From assembly GCF_048564905.1 (NCBI RefSeq), contig NC_132992.1:96043501-96107500 (forward strand): a DNA stretch of 64,000 nucleotides, given 5' to 3'. Every line of letters begins with the position of its first letter. Position 1 is the stretch's first letter. Position numbers and translations under genes: made by a program. Below the pieces are notes generated by a model that made no database searches, was not told where the DNA came from, and saw only the letters and a list, made by a program, of their open reading frames with translations. Of this stretch, positions 12,627 through 25,347 are shown one piece after another. This stretch comes from Vicugna pacos (taxonomy: Eukaryota; Chordata; Mammalia; Artiodactyla; Camelidae).

Positions 12627-14189
12627 CTGGGGACTGGAAACACAGAGACACACTCACTTCACAGCACCATCCAAAGAGGTCAGTGTTCCTCAGACCCAGG
12701 AGGTGCTCACAGCTGAGACGAGCCACCAAGAGGAGGAATGACCAGAAGGAGTCTGTGTCCCTTTGGATTAAAACTTCTGCTCTCAGAGAATCACGCCAGT
12801 GAAGATAAGAACCCTGACTCGAAGCTCACAAAGACCCTTTGACCATTCATCACTCGGGTACCTTGAGATACGATTCTCCACGAGGTCTGGGCCTGCGGGA
12901 TTCCATCTCCATCTCTGCATGTCCCAGTTTTATCAAGAAACCTGCTGAGTCAGGTTAGGGAGATTCCTTACGTTGGAAATCTGATCACACTCAATATTTG
13001 ATCTAATTCACCAAATCCACGATCTCCCAGGGAACATCTGACCACCCTGGCCTCCTTCATCAAGAATTCTCTGGAGACAGTGTGCCCAGAATCCCCCTGA
13101 CCTTGAAGTCTCCTCACAGTCACTTTCCACCGGGTCAGCATCGCCATCTTCTTGGCCATAAATCTCCATTTTACCGTCTGTGTTTGGAATTGAGCCAAGT
13201 TTTTAAGGCTGACACAAATACCCAAAGTGAGATATCTATTACATTTAGAAAAATAATGTTTATTTTTTAAACAGTATTATCAAGCTCACAGGCCCCATCA
13301 GTATAGTTCATGCCTGAATGGAGCTTGTGTGTTCGAAATACTTTCTCCGTAAGTCAGCTCACAGCACTTTGTGCTCAGGGACACTGGACCGCACTTCAGG
13401 ACTGCACATGGGCAATTTGAAACAGGAAAAATTCCTACATATTCCAGAAAGTGTCAAAAACATGGCACTAACTGGACCTGGAAGGAGACTCATTTACGTG
13501 ATGGGACTTGAAACAAGAGGGCAGAGCATCACCCCGACTGACCTCAGGTGGGAATGTTAGTGTGTTGGGGATTAAAAATGCTGCCCACATTGTAAATGTT
13601 CAGGAGTTCAGAAAATGCAACATTTTTTGTTTTGGGCTGGAAATAAATTTTGCCCAGATGTGATCTGTAGACCCCAGACTCCATGAGCAATGAGGATCCC
13701 TGCACACGCAGTCCTGGGCTGTCTGGAGCTGGCGTCTGTGACGTGCATCCTGCTCACTGCAAACCCTGTGTGCCCTTTGGCAGAAAGATGCAGGGTGTGC
13801 AGCCTCCTGCCCCGGGAGCAGAGACAAAGATGAGTAACTGTTTACACGTGTTTTACCAGTGCCTGTGCCTTCTCAGGGTACTCGTCAGGTTTGGAAATTG
13901 CTGAGTCACCTTTAAAATTATACTAAAGTTTAACATTGTTTGGAGCTTTTTTTCAGTTGTAAAAATACATCCTGTTTACAAATATTATTGTCAGAAAGCA
14001 ACACATACCTCAACAATGAAAATTTAGAATGCAGCAGAGGGTCTGTAGTAGAGTTGATGGGCGGGAAAAGGAAACCGAGGATTCTAGCTGCAAACACCTC
14101 CCACACATCTGCACCTGCTCCTGGGGCTCAGCCCTGCCCTTGGTGGGTCGAGAGCACCCCCTGGGGGCTGTGGATGCCCCAGGGAGCGA
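12627..14189. other. Flank between pseudogene and IGHV3 gene B
   Basis: Non-coding. About 13.25-14.19 kb, the 3' flank of the IGHV3 gene at 14.2 kb, is homologous to the 3' flanks of both IGHV4 genes (24.4-25.3 and 41.06-41.99 kb). Genes of two different V subgroups therefore sit in the same flanking duplicon. No coding exon recognised. Confidence 0.65.
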
Positions 14190-14228
14190 GGTTTTTGTCT
14201 GGGCTCACAGTGACTTTCCCTCACTGTG
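14190..14228 (-). other. V recombination signal (23-RSS), consensus
   Basis: Heptamer CACAGTG at 14222-14228, 23-base spacer at 14199-14221, nonamer ACAAAAACC at 14190-14198, all on the minus strand. Heptamer and nonamer are both perfect consensus, the best signal in the window. Confidence 0.96.
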
Positions 14229-14685
14229 TCTTTTGCACAGTAATACACGGCCGTGTCCTCAGGTTTCAGGCTGTTCATTTGCAGATACAGCGTGTTCTTG
14301 GCGTTGTCTCTGGAGATGGTGAATCGGCCCTTCACGGAGTCTGCATAGTATGTGCTACCACCACCACTATTAATAGCTGAGACCCACTCGGGCCCCTTTC
14401 CTGGAGCCTGGCGGACCCAGCTCATGTCATAGCTTCCGAAGGTGAATCCAGAGGCTGCACAGGAGAGTCTCAGAGAACCCCCAGGCTGCACCAAGCCTCC
14501 CCCAGACTCCACCAGCTGCACCTCAGCCTGGACACCTGCAAACACAAAGACATCCTGGTCAGGAGACTGTCACACGTCCTCTGATTCCCTCACTCACGAC
14601 CACCCACATCCTCAGTATCTCTCCTTCTCCATGAATTACCTTGTAGTAGAGCAGCCAGGACCACCCAGCTCAGCCCCAGCTCCAT
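14229..14685 (-). CDS. IGHV3: Immunoglobulin heavy variable gene, IGHV3, intact
   Basis: Encodes leader and variable domain of an antibody heavy chain, used after joining to D and J. The leader exon is 14640-14685 ([15 protein letters not shown], donor GT at 14638-14639); the V exon is 14229-14535 after a TTTGCAG acceptor. The mature protein starts [18 protein letters not shown] and keeps both disulfide cysteines (LRLSC and AVYYC) and the core tryptophan (MSWVRQ). CDR1 is GFTFGSYD and CDR2 [21 protein letters not shown] is the usual camelid framework 3. Framework 2 reads [15 protein letters not shown]37, G44 and W47 (Kabat) are conventional VH residues, while position 45 is proline rather than the usual leucine. 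It is therefore a conventional VH and not a VHH gene. With a clean frame, splice sites, octamer and consensus RSS it looks functional. Confidence 0.96.
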
Positions 14686-14807
14686 GGTGAGTCGTCTGTG
14701 CTCAGTCCTGATCAGAGAATGGGAGCAGCTGGGAATCCCGGGCTGGGGCTCCTCTCCCAGAGCTGCAGGGCCAGGGCTGGGTGGCTTTATCCTCGGAGGG
14801 AGGCCCT

Positions 14808-14815
14808 ATTTGCAT
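14808..14815 (-). promoter_or_regulatory. Ig promoter octamer of IGHV3 gene B
   Basis: ATTTGCAT on the plus strand, that is ATGCAAAT upstream of the gene, about 120 bases from the start codon. It is the Oct-1/Oct-2 site shared by immunoglobulin V promoters. Confidence 0.9.
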
Positions 14816-17800
14816 GTCATCTCACTACATAGCAAGTCAGGGCCTTGCTGGCCTCAGAGAGGGCCAGGCCCCTGAGCAGCTGTGAGTGTCTGTGCTTTGC
14901 TGGTGTTGGTAGCATTTGGAAATGTCATGTTTATTGTGTGAGTTTTCAGGGTAAACACTTAGAACCTGAATTGTTTTTACGTGTGCACATGGATTCTGTG
15001 ATGTCAGTGCCAGAGTTCCTCCCACATTGGTGATGTACGCAGCCCCCAGACTGGTACCGCATTGTGGTCTGTGTAGGGACACATGTTAGGTGAGAGTTTG
15101 TCCAGCATTTTCACCTGTGCTCCTCCTCTTGGACATAAGTGATGCAGAGTCAGCATCAAGAGAGTATTGGACAAGACCCTGTTCAGTGATGAGTTCATGA
15201 TGATTTTGACAGTTACTGTGTTGACCAGTAATCTGTAAACCGAGTTCATGAGGATTATTTTCAAAAGTCACTAACATATCGATGTCTTTCTATCAATAAT
15301 AACATTCAAGAAAATTTCTTTACTTGTGATTGGGCTGTAATGAACACTTTTTATATACTTTGTAATTTTATTTTTATGCAAGTTACAAACTACACAATGT
15401 GCTATAAATCTCACCTCAGTGTTGCACATTGAAATCTACACATAGTGGGATAGAAAGTTTATGTGATATGAGAAATGTGACCAAGCCTCACCCTACCTGA
15501 GTTTGACGTCTCCAGGTGGCATGAGAGCTGGGAGAAGGTCCAACTGGAATTCGTGGATGAACTGCAATATCCCAGGTGTTAAACTTCAGAGTGTGAACTG
15601 CCAGGTGTGAAGACTGAAGGCCATTCCCACCCCTTTTAGGCTCATCATTTCAAACTGCTTCTTGCACCACAACCACTCCCCACCCAGCTGTGCTGTCCTC
15701 TGACCGCAGACCTGCAGCACCTGAAGGATTCTGGTCTAGACTCATCCATACAGGCGAGGGTCTTAGCTGCCAGAAGTAGGGAAGCACGACTAGGGGGAAG
15801 GTGGATGATGAAACAGGCACTGAGTCCTCAGCCACAGGGAAGTTCTGTCAGGAGCCAAGAAACACTTGGGATGTGGGTTCAGAATCCAAGGCTTCATCCT
15901 GACTTTGCAGCACTGTCCTCAGAAGGGCTCGGCTGCACCGAGGTTCACACGCTTCTGAGAATATTAATGTCAGAATCCTGGGTATAGATTCCACTGATGA
16001 TGGGGAAGACATTGATTTGAATAAATAATCCTATTAGACCTTTCTTTATAGAATTGGGTGATTTTGATAAAGAAAATTAGCTGATATTGTTCCAATTCAG
16101 AAGGATGATGGAAGTCCAGATATCCATCATCACACAAGTAACCAGGGCTCCCGTCTGTGTGCAGGGACACGCACACACACACATGCACACACAGGTGCAC
16201 ATGCACATATGCAGAGACCCACACTCTTGTATCATATCTGCATCCAAACCCTCCTCTGTCCAAAGTATTGTCTTACACACACACAAGACATAATCCTGGG
16301 ACAGGAAACTGCTGGCATCTGAGGAAACATGGAGGACCCGTATTGTCCAGTAATGAATGAGCCACTCTGTTTTCTTGGATCCCATGACAAGGGCTGCAAT
16401 GCAGGGCTTAATAGTACCTCAGACGCCATCAGCACACGGCCCTGCACTGAGTTCTGGGTTTAGCCCTTGTTTCCACTTTACAGCATGTGTGAAGGCCCCA
16501 CGAGCACCTGCACACAGTGTTTTCAGTGAACGTGAGCTTGAAATTCACCTAGAGATACACCTAGTATTGAAATGGCTGGTTTCATGGTGAGTTGGTCCTA
16601 AACCTTGTAACAAAGTAGCAGTTTTCCACGTTGGGGGCTCCAATATTTTTGTGCCATCAGCAGAATTTTGGTTTGTTTCTATATTCTCTTTATATTAGAA
16701 AATTATCACATACTTTATCCCTTATTCTTCAGTCATGGGGAGAGGTCTTGATAACACAGTCTCATGTGCATATAGCTCTTTGTTATGAATATCTGAATAT
16801 GCTGGGAACAGCACAATTTCTCTCTCGGTTCTGGGTTTAGCCACAGTCTGATCTCTGCTCCATCTCCAGGCTTAAATATAAAAACCTGCATAATCCAGAT
16901 CTGGTGTGCAGTTTCCTTCCAATGAGTGTCTCTAATACGTGAAGTCATTTTTTGTCATCCACATGATTCACTTTTATTTCACCATGAAGTTGAACCTATT
17001 AACCCAGCACTGTCTGACTGGGGCAGCCTGGCTTCTGAAACAAAACTGATCCAATCTCACAAACTGGGGAAAATAACAATAATACTGAATACACAGAAAC
17101 CTCAACTAAATAGAGTTTGGTGACAGCACTGTGGGCTCTCATGTCCTACCAGGAGAGCAGAGTCCAGCTGTTAGAAGCAGAAAGATGCCCTGTTGCCTCC
17201 TGGCAAGGACTCAGGCAGTGAGGGGTGGTCACAGCTCAGGCAGTGAGAAGCCCTGGGTGCCTTGTTCACTACAGCCCCTCCTCCAACATGCATTCCCATC
17301 TGCAAAATAGTTCTCATCCCCGTGTATGCTAGGCCCTGCAGGTGACTCACTGTGATTCCAGGCCCGGAACGCAAATCATAGTTGATCCCAGATTACAACA
17401 CTTCTTTTTGCTGGAGAAATAACTGGCCATCTCTTTGTGTCAGGTCAACGTTTTCACGGCCCTTTGGAATCAGACAACACCCCGTATGACTGTGGGGCTG
17501 CTGAGCAAACAGGTGTGGGACCCACACTGGGCCCATGGCTGCGCTCTGTGTTTCTCAAATACCCTGGAGCTTGAGTCTAAATCATTCTCCTGGATCCCAG
17601 CTTCTACATCTGTCCAGTAAGAAGCTCTGCAGGCTTTGTCTGAGAACTATTGTAAGGTGGGTCCTTCGTAGGTAAGACCGTGTACTGTATGCAAGTACTT
17701 ATTTGGCACTCAGTCTGAGTTTGAAATCAGGTTGTTCCAGCTGGAAGTGGCCAGCCTTCCTCCCACTCCTTGGGAATAGGGGCTGATCTAATGAGCCTGT

Positions 17801-18229
17801 GCTGAGCAGCCTTCAGCCTGGCTCCTTCACAACCAGACTGATCCCTTAGACCTGACTGGTGTTAGCCCTGCTGGCTATTTGCGCTGTTTGACCCTTTAGG
17901 CTGCTTGGAAATTATTCCTTTATTCTCCAGAAATCACCTTGAGAAATGGGGTCCAAGTTATCTAACTGTTCTGAGGTCACTTCTGCAGTAGGAACCCCAG
18001 CTGATTTTGTGTTTTAAACCCAGGGACCTTCCCTGTGAAAATGTGTAGGGAAACGGACAGACCCGGTCAAAGGCAATTCATTCTTCAATTAAGTGTATGC
18101 ATCAATGGCCATTATGAAGAACTTCTCAAATTCTCAAGCTTACTTTCATTGAAACCAAATTGGAGATCTATACAAAATCTCAAAAACTGAATAGAACACC
18201 CATTTGCCTCATTTTTCTGTGCCTTTGAA
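14816..18229. other. Upstream flank of IGHV3 unit B, no gene seen
   Basis: Homologous to 3.7-7.1 kb and 36.46-39.6 kb. Diverged up to about 16.3 kb, then almost identical to unit A. A short CA-rich run lies near 16170-16205. No exon recognised. Confidence 0.6.
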
Positions 18230-20980
18230 ACATGTTTAGGAGCCTTATATTATGTGTTATAAAATATGCTCATAAGATTGACTCAGGCAAACACGGACTA
18301 AAGAAAGAAATCTGGGCCTCTGAAGCCTCGGGCTCCCCTTCCCTGGCCTGTGTGTCTCAGGCTTTCCCTCCAGCGCCAATGCCTCCCTCCCCTCTTACTC
18401 CTGCACCTCCGCTGTACCCTCAGGTCTTCCACAGTCAGTGTCTCTGCAAACTTCCCACTTCCTCTGAAATTCTCCCCATGCACTTTTCCTCCAACCTGCC
18501 AGAACTTGTTCCTCTGAAGTTAACTCCTCTGAGGACCCAGAGGGTAATCTCACAATTACTTTCTTTCCTGGACGAAAGTAAAGTGCAAACCGTATTCAAA
18601 GACTTCCCGAAACCGAACAAAGGTCCTCCCTGAGGAACTTAACGGGGTCCCTCAGGCTCATCGGCCTGGCTTCTGTAACTTCCATCATCCAGTTCCTGCG
18701 GTTATTGTTGCACGTCAGGCCTGGCGTTGGTGTAACTTGCTTCTGGGAGAATCCTGAAAGGTGTTTAGATTTGTGACCAGGAGAAGCGTCCAGTAACTTA
18801 CTACATAAAAAGGCTCTAGTTTTATTTAGGCAAATTCACTGGGCGACTGTTATTTGGAATCAAAATCCAGGATTCCCATAAAAATCGGTTGAATATGTTC
18901 ATGTTTATCACAAACAACTTCAGACACTTTGAAAAGAAACTTATGTTCCTGCTCCTGAAGTTTATTCCACTTAGGTACCTTTTGAATGTGTGTCTATTAA
19001 TAAGCTGAGGCAGGACATTTCTTTTGTAGTGAGGAGTTCCAAGCTGGAAGGCAAAGCTATATCGTGTCCAGATGCAGATTTACTTACCCTTGCAAATCAC
19101 CTGCCTCACACTGAAGATGAGTCTCCCAAAGGGATGAATCTTACATTATTGAACTTGAATTCCAGCAAATGAGGGCTCCTGAACAAAACCAAAACCCTCC
19201 TTCTCTCTGCTATTGTCGACAAGACACAGGACACTGGGAAGGAGATTGTCACAAGCGTGTGCACTTCGGGCACCATCAGCCTTCTGACCAACCTTCTCAC
19301 ATCCTCCTGATCCCAGTGACAGGCTCTGAGGGAACAGCTGGGCTCTTCTCAGTCTTTTCTCTCAGTAGGCTTGGGCAAGCATTTCTCCAGATTGGAAGTG
19401 TGTCTCCCCCAGTCATATTGGGCACTGGAGCTGGACTCTCCCAGCTCATCCGAGCTACTGAAGGCAGCCCAGGCTCAGGGAACTACAGCAGTTCACACAG
19501 CAGGGATCTGTGATGAGCCTCCAGGGCTCTCTGCCTCTGTACCTCCCCCTTTTATTTAGGCCCATTGAGAGATGCACACATTTTACTCCTTAGTATCCCC
19601 ACCCCTAGCCATTTACTGAATGAGACTTCACAGTGAAGCATCCTGCAACAGTTTCTGTCTCCCCCAATGGGGGAAATGATCTAGAATGTGAGAGCAGCCA
19701 TCAAAGTACGTATGAAATTAATTAAGTGGCCTTGAGACACTTTTACTTCTTTTGTCTCTGACAATACTACAGCTAATTCTAGAAGCAATGATCATTTATC
19801 TTATTGAATTAGTTACTACCTCTTCTGGGGCAAAATCTCAAACTGATACTGGTGAAATTCACATTACAGCCTCCTTCAAGATTCAAAAAGAATTTAACAT
19901 CTTCCCAGGATTAATCAATGTCCTACAAGGAAAGAAGCCCTTCAGGCCATGAAGCCCACAAGAGCAGAATCCAAGGCTGAAGCCTTCACTGGCTCTTGTA
20001 GGTGTTTCTGAGATACTCTCGTTTTCCTGGGGAGAAAACCCCTATGCCAAGGGGGGAGTGGTGTCCAGACCTCAGATTAGCAAACTGCATTGAAATATGG
20101 CTGAGCAATTCTTCATCACGTATGTGTTCCACGTGTACTTTAAATAGGGTAAAATAATGCCACCGGCAGCAACACAGATGGATATAAACACAATCATATT
20201 GAGTGAGTTATGTCAGATAGCAGAACACTTATACCATGATCTCACTGATATGTGGAATTGAAAAAATGAAAAAAGATTTTACTTACAAGACAAAAGTAGA
20301 CTCATGGGCCCAGAAAACGAACTATGTTCACCAAAGTGCATAGGGCAGGGGAGGGATAAACTAAGAGTGTGGGATTCACAAATACACATGACCTTATGTA
20401 ACACAGATATAAAACAAAGAGCTACTGTATAGTGCAGGGAACTGTGTTCTACGTTTTGTAACAACACATATGGAAAGAAATCTGAGAAAATATACCTACG
20501 TGTGTGCAGAACTGCATATGTTTGCTATGCACCAAAAACTGACTTTGGAAATGAACCACGTGTCAATACAAAGCAAAATAATTGTAAAGATAATACCAAT
20601 AATAAAGTGCACTTTAATCCTCATCACCCTGTCATCCCTAACCCTCCTGTGGTGCTAACATCCACTCCCACTGGAAGTGAGGCCTTTACTGTAACTGGTG
20701 TCCACTGTGCACTGGTTACTCTTCCAGCCGATGGAGGTAGCCGTTACCTTTCTGCCTTCAGTGGGAAGAGTAAAGCTCACCAGGACATTAGTGTTCCAGG
20801 GATTTATCGAGAGTCCATCTCATTTCTGGAGCCACCGGAAGGCTGGTCTGGATGATCTAAAGTTTTCTAGATTTTCTCTTTTGTTGCAATATGTGGATAA
20901 TTTGCCTCTTAGCTCTTCTTCTCAAACATTCTTGCAGAAAGACAGCATCTACTCTTTACAAAGTTTTAGCCTCTAAGGGA
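18230..20980 (+). mobile_element. Endogenous retrovirus fossil, class I-like, copy B
   Basis: Duplicate of the fossil at 7130-9850, with the same gag-like and reverse-transcriptase-like parts (the latter near 20.8-20.9 kb) and the same L1 insertion. It is broken. It arrived here by duplication of the V unit and not by a separate insertion, because the flanks match too. Confidence 0.55.
20150..20580 (+). mobile_element. LINE-1 3' end, copy B
   Basis: Same insertion as at 9040-9475, carried along by the duplication, with slightly different small indels. Confidence 0.85.
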
Positions 20981-23393
20981 CTAAATGTGGCTACAGAAAT
21001 TGTGCAGTTTCCCAGCATCATATTTGATGTCTAGGGCATCTGACGTCAGAACAAGGCTCTACTTACATCCATGGTGTTTTTCTGCTTCCTAAATGCAACA
21101 CTAATTGCCAAATGTGAGGGAATGTGGACGGCTAGCTGATTACTGCTGAGATGAATTCCACATTTCTTTCTCAAGGAAAACCTAGATGAAGTTTTCTCAA
21201 CACTGGCAATCCCGACTCCATTTTAAGGGAGGAACCAGAAGACACAGATTCAAGTCCTTAAAGGAGCGTTTGAAGAGCCCGTCCTTCTGTGGGCAACTTG
21301 ATTACCAGTCTCTTTCTCCTTTTTGTATAAAGGCAAGGGGCTGTCTTGGGGTGTTGACCAAAACCACAGGGGCCTCCGCAGACCTCTAGGGTTTTACAGC
21401 CGTGAGCTGGATGCTGTGGCACAAGGAGACTCCCACTTCCTTGGGGTCCGCATGGCCTCTGACCCTTTGTTCAGGCCCACGCATCACAGTCAACATGTCT
21501 CAGTCAGCTGCCTCCCCTCCTAAGATGCCCTTTTGCTCCCTGGTCCTCACAGAGCTGTGCTATGTTGTCTCAACCTCAGCACATCTACGCTTCTCCCCTT
21601 CGTCAGCAATGAAGTCCCTCGTGACTGCGTCACACCGGATGACCACCTCCTGACTCCTGATCACCTACGCAAAGCCCCTCTAAGCAGCCTTTTCACAGTG
21701 GCTCTCAGGCTGGAGGACTGAAGCTTCCACCTTGTAAGCTGGGAACTTCATGTCTGAGCCCAACAGGGAGAAGCAAGGCCTCCTGTTCTTTCCTGGTAAG
21801 GACTCAGCCAATGAAAACCCATGGACTCCTTTTCACAGGAGCCCTCTCACCTCCCCTTTCATTCTGTAAAAGAGTCATGTCTCTGTTTTCACTGGGGACT
21901 TGCATGTGGCTCACCAGGACGGCAGACCCCAAACCGTAATTTTCTATTGTTCCCAAAAAACCAATTTTTCCTTTTAAAATCATTTGCAGTCTGTTTTATG
22001 TCAAAAACGTTTACTTCCCATAACACTTTTTATTTTACTTTTTTTTTTTCTTTTTATATCTTACAACTTTCTGAGCCGGTCACTGGGGTGCACACATGGT
22101 CCTACCTTCACAGACACTCCTAGCAGCAACCATGTGTAGGGGACAGCAGGGGGCCGTGTCTAGCCTGCAGGAGGTGAGGGGAGGTGCAGCCTAGCTGTGA
22201 GCCCCTGGGGGAGTGGGTGTGGAATCTGGAGAAGGCCTGGCTGTTTCCGACACAAAGTATCTGTGATACAAATGGCATGTTTGGATATATTAACATGAAT
22301 TGAAAAATTACATTCAAAATTATTCTAGATATAAGACAAGCATGTTAAATATCAGTTAATATTGAGATTAATTATTAATGCAAAGTAAAAACCTAAAATA
22401 GCTGATATAGGTTGGATTTTAATGAATATTATCACAACCAGGTTCAGCCTTGCCCTGTCTTGTTTGGGGACTCAGGTGAAGCAGAGACACAGCCCCTCCC
22501 CAGTGCTGGCTCTCTGTTCCACTGACCCCTTCGCTTGCAGGCCTGTGCTCAGGACCCTCCGGCCCACAACCAGCACACAGGGGTGATTAGGCTGTAAGGT
22601 GCCTGTGAGTGAACTGAAGACTCAGGGTTGGTGTTTGTTCATCTTTTCATTCATTGATGATGATTCACATATAGAAATTTACCTTCTGCATGTCTACATT
22701 TTTATGAAGTTGAGGAGATACAAAGCTTTCTCTCAGAGTCTTTCCACATTACTGATTTGGGGCTAGTTTCCTTTTGTGGGAGCTGCCGTGTACAGTGTGG
22801 GATGCACAGCCACATTGAAGGACTCTGCCCAATAGGTAACTGGGTGCCTGCAGCCCACCCCACGTGACAGCCCAACCTGTCTCCAGACATTTCCATGTTT
22901 CCCCTGGGGGACAGAATGACCCCAGTGTCACACAGACATCAATTTCCAAATATACAACTTTCCTCATGCTATACTAGGGAAAGGCACTGCAGGAAACAGG
23001 ACTGGGGACCCTGTTGAGGATGAAATGCCTGGAAATACATTGAGGGTGGAGGGCAGACTCGAGGCTCCACAGAAGTTTCATTTGTGTCATTAAGTATCTG
23101 TAAACCTGACAACTAAAAGAGTGCGTAGTGACTAAATTTCAAATGAAAGTCCCATGAAGAAATGTTTCTTCTGTTTCTGGTCCTACAACAAATGAGGAAA
23201 AGAGGACAGACAATTCTGACTCCATGAAAAAAGCTCAAGTTCAGAAACAAGATGTTTGCCTGGAATCATTATGGGTGGGCTCCCAGGGAAGGTGATGGTC
23301 CAGTGGAGCATCCACAGTCTCTGGGAGGAAACCCCCCATGGCTTCTCCTGCACCTGCTCTGAAACTGTCCCTCTTGTTTCCTCATGACCCTGG
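20981..23393. other. Intergenic stretch, unit B, no gene seen
   Basis: Duplicate of 9.85-12.27 kb. No exon recognised; 22.1-23.39 kb is nearly identical to unit A. Confidence 0.5.
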
Positions 23394-23407
23394 GTGCCCC
23401 CTGGTGG
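23394..23407 (-). promoter_or_regulatory. CTCF-type motif beside IGHV4-like pseudogene B
   Basis: Minus-strand CCACCAGGGGGCAC, identical to the motif at 12271-12284 and in the same place relative to the decayed V exon. Confidence 0.6.
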
Positions 23408-23465
23408 CCTGAGCCCTCCCTGCAGGGCTGGTTTCATCTGGGCCACCTTGGCCTCCCCTCACTCA

Positions 23466-23749
23466 CTCTCCCTCCTGTGAGAGTGACACATGGCTGTGCC
23501 CTCAGAGACCCCAGAGCTGTGCTGCAGGGAAAACTCATCTCCACTACGTCTGTGGAGATGGAGGCGCCTTTTAAGAGACATAGACCATACACCCAAAGCA
23601 GGTGAGTTACCCAGTCCTTTCCCTGGGGTGTGACAGATCCCTCAGTAACCACTGTGTGTGATGGGGGGGTCCCAGAGACAGAGTAGGTGTGGGGGAGAGT
23701 CTTCAATAGTCTTTGAACAACTCCTACACCAGCACCCATGACAGGACAC
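23466..23749 (-). pseudogene. Decayed IGHV4-like (clan II) pseudogene, copy B
   Basis: Copy of the pseudogene at 12343-12626 with the same defects (both conserved cysteines gone, out-of-frame segments, heptamer position CACTCAC on the plus strand), so it was already dead before the 11-kb duplication. Confidence 0.75.
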
Positions 23750-25308
23750 CTGGGGACTGGAAACACAGAGACACACTCACTTCACAGCACCATCCACAGA
23801 GGTCAGTGTTCCTCAGACTCAGGAGATGCTCACAGCTGAGACGAGCCACCAAGAGGAGGAATGACCAGAAGGAGTCCGTGTCCCTTTGGATTAAACCTTC
23901 TGCTCTCCGAGAAATATGCCAGTGAAGATAAGAACCCTGACTCTGGAGGCGACAACAACCCCCTGACCATTCATCACTCAGGCTCCTTGAGATACGATTC
24001 TCCACGAGGTCTGGGCCTGCGGGATTCGGTGTCCATCTCTGCATGTCCCAGTTTTATCAGGAAACCTGCTGAGTCACGTTAGTGAGACTCCTCATCCTGG
24101 AAATCTGATCACACTAAGTATTTGATCCAATTCCCCTAACCTATGATCTTCAGGGAACATCTGATCACCCTGGCCTCCTGTATCAAGAGTCCCCTGGAGA
24201 CAGTCTGCCCAGAATCCCCCTAAACTTGAAATCTCCTCACAGTCATTTTCCACCCAGTCAACGTCATCACTTTTGGGGCATAAATCTCCATGTTGCCATC
24301 TGTATTTGCAATTGAACCAGGTATCCAAGGCTGCTTCAAAGACCAAAATGTGACTTGTATTCCTTTATTTAAATAAAATTTATATTGAAGCTTTATTATC
24401 AAGCTCACTGCCCCCAGTAGTATAACTCATGCCTGGATGGAGCTTGTCTGTCATAGATAATTTCTGCTAAGTCACTCACAGCACTGTGTGCTCAGGGACG
24501 CTGGACTGTGCTTCAGGACTACAGATGGACCAGCTCAAACAGGCAAACTGTCTCCTTCTACCACAAACAGTGAAAAACATGGCACTAACTGGACCTTAAA
24601 GGGGACTCATTTATGTGATAGAAGTTGAAACAAGAAGGCCGAGCATCACCCTGACCGACCTCAGGGGGGAATGTTAGTGAGTTGGACGATTCAAAGTGCT
24701 GCCCACATTGCAAATGTCCATCAGTTTTGCAAATACAACAGCCGTTTTCATTTAGGGTTGAAAATAAATTTTACCCATAAGTGATACTTAGACCCTGAAC
24801 CCCGTGAGTAATGAGGATCCCTGCACACGCAGTCCTGGGCACCCTGGCATAAGCGTCTGTAACATTCATCCTACACAATGCAAACACCTGTGCCCTTTGA
24901 CAGGAATATGGAGGGTGTGCAGCCTCCTGCCCTGGGAGCAAAGACAAAGATAAATAACAATTTACACGTGTAGTTCAAGTGCCTGGGCCTTCTCAGAACA
25001 TTCAACAGTTCTGAGACATCCAGACTCACCTGGAAAATTATGTTAAAACCTAGCATCCTTTGGACCTTTTTGAGAAGAAAATAAAATATATCCTCAGTAC
25101 AATATTATTGTTGGAAACAAATGAGTCAAAACAATGAAAAAATTAGCGTCCAGCAGGGGGTCTCTGGTAGAGCTGAAAAGCAGGAAAAGTAATGCAGGGA
25201 TTCTAACCACAAAACCCTCCAGGCCCCTCTGCACCTGCTCTGGGGCTCAGCCCTGCCCTTGGTGGCTCCTGAGCACCCGCTGGGTGTCCCGGGCTCCCCA
25301 GGAGGGGA
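23750..25308. other. 3' flank of IGHV4 gene 1
   Basis: Non-coding. From about 24345 it matches 41028 onward, and from about 24.4 kb it also matches the 3' flank of the IGHV3 gene (13.25-14.19 kb). No exon recognised. A weak CTCF-like core at 25273-25286 is far from consensus. Confidence 0.6.
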
Positions 25309-25347
25309 GGTTTGTGTCTGGGTGCACCCTGACTTCCCCGCACTGTG
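25309..25347 (-). other. V recombination signal (23-RSS) of IGHV4 gene 1
   Basis: Heptamer CACAGTG at 25341-25347, 23-base spacer at 25318-25340, nonamer ACACAAACC at 25309-25317. The heptamer is perfect and the nonamer one base off consensus. Confidence 0.94.

Larger units (their letters stand above)
5212..12760. repeat. Highly similar duplicon tract, copy A (pairs with 16312-23880)
   Basis: The two tracts lie about 11.1 kb apart (offset 11103, then 11123 after a small indel). Identity is nearly complete over about 5.2-8.4 kb and 10.9-12.6 kb but visibly lower over about 8.45-10.85 kb, giving a mosaic. The tract includes the retroviral fossil, the L1 3' end and the decayed IGHV4-like pseudogene. 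Confidence 0.9.
16312..23880. repeat. Highly similar duplicon tract, copy B (pairs with 5212-12760)
   Basis: Tandem copy of the tract at 5.2-12.8 kb with period about 11.1 kb. It contains the second copies of the retroviral fossil, the L1 3' end, the decayed IGHV4-like pseudogene and the CTCF-type motif. Confidence 0.9.

Noticed and set aside
13940-14380. A 146-codon plus-strand open frame over the IGHV3 gene
   Set aside because: Antisense shadow of the V exon and RSS flank.
14229-14685. Idea that the IGHV3 gene is a VHH gene because of its unusual position 45
   Set aside because: G44 and W47 are conventional and V37 is kept; only position 45 differs, and it is proline, not Arg or Cys.
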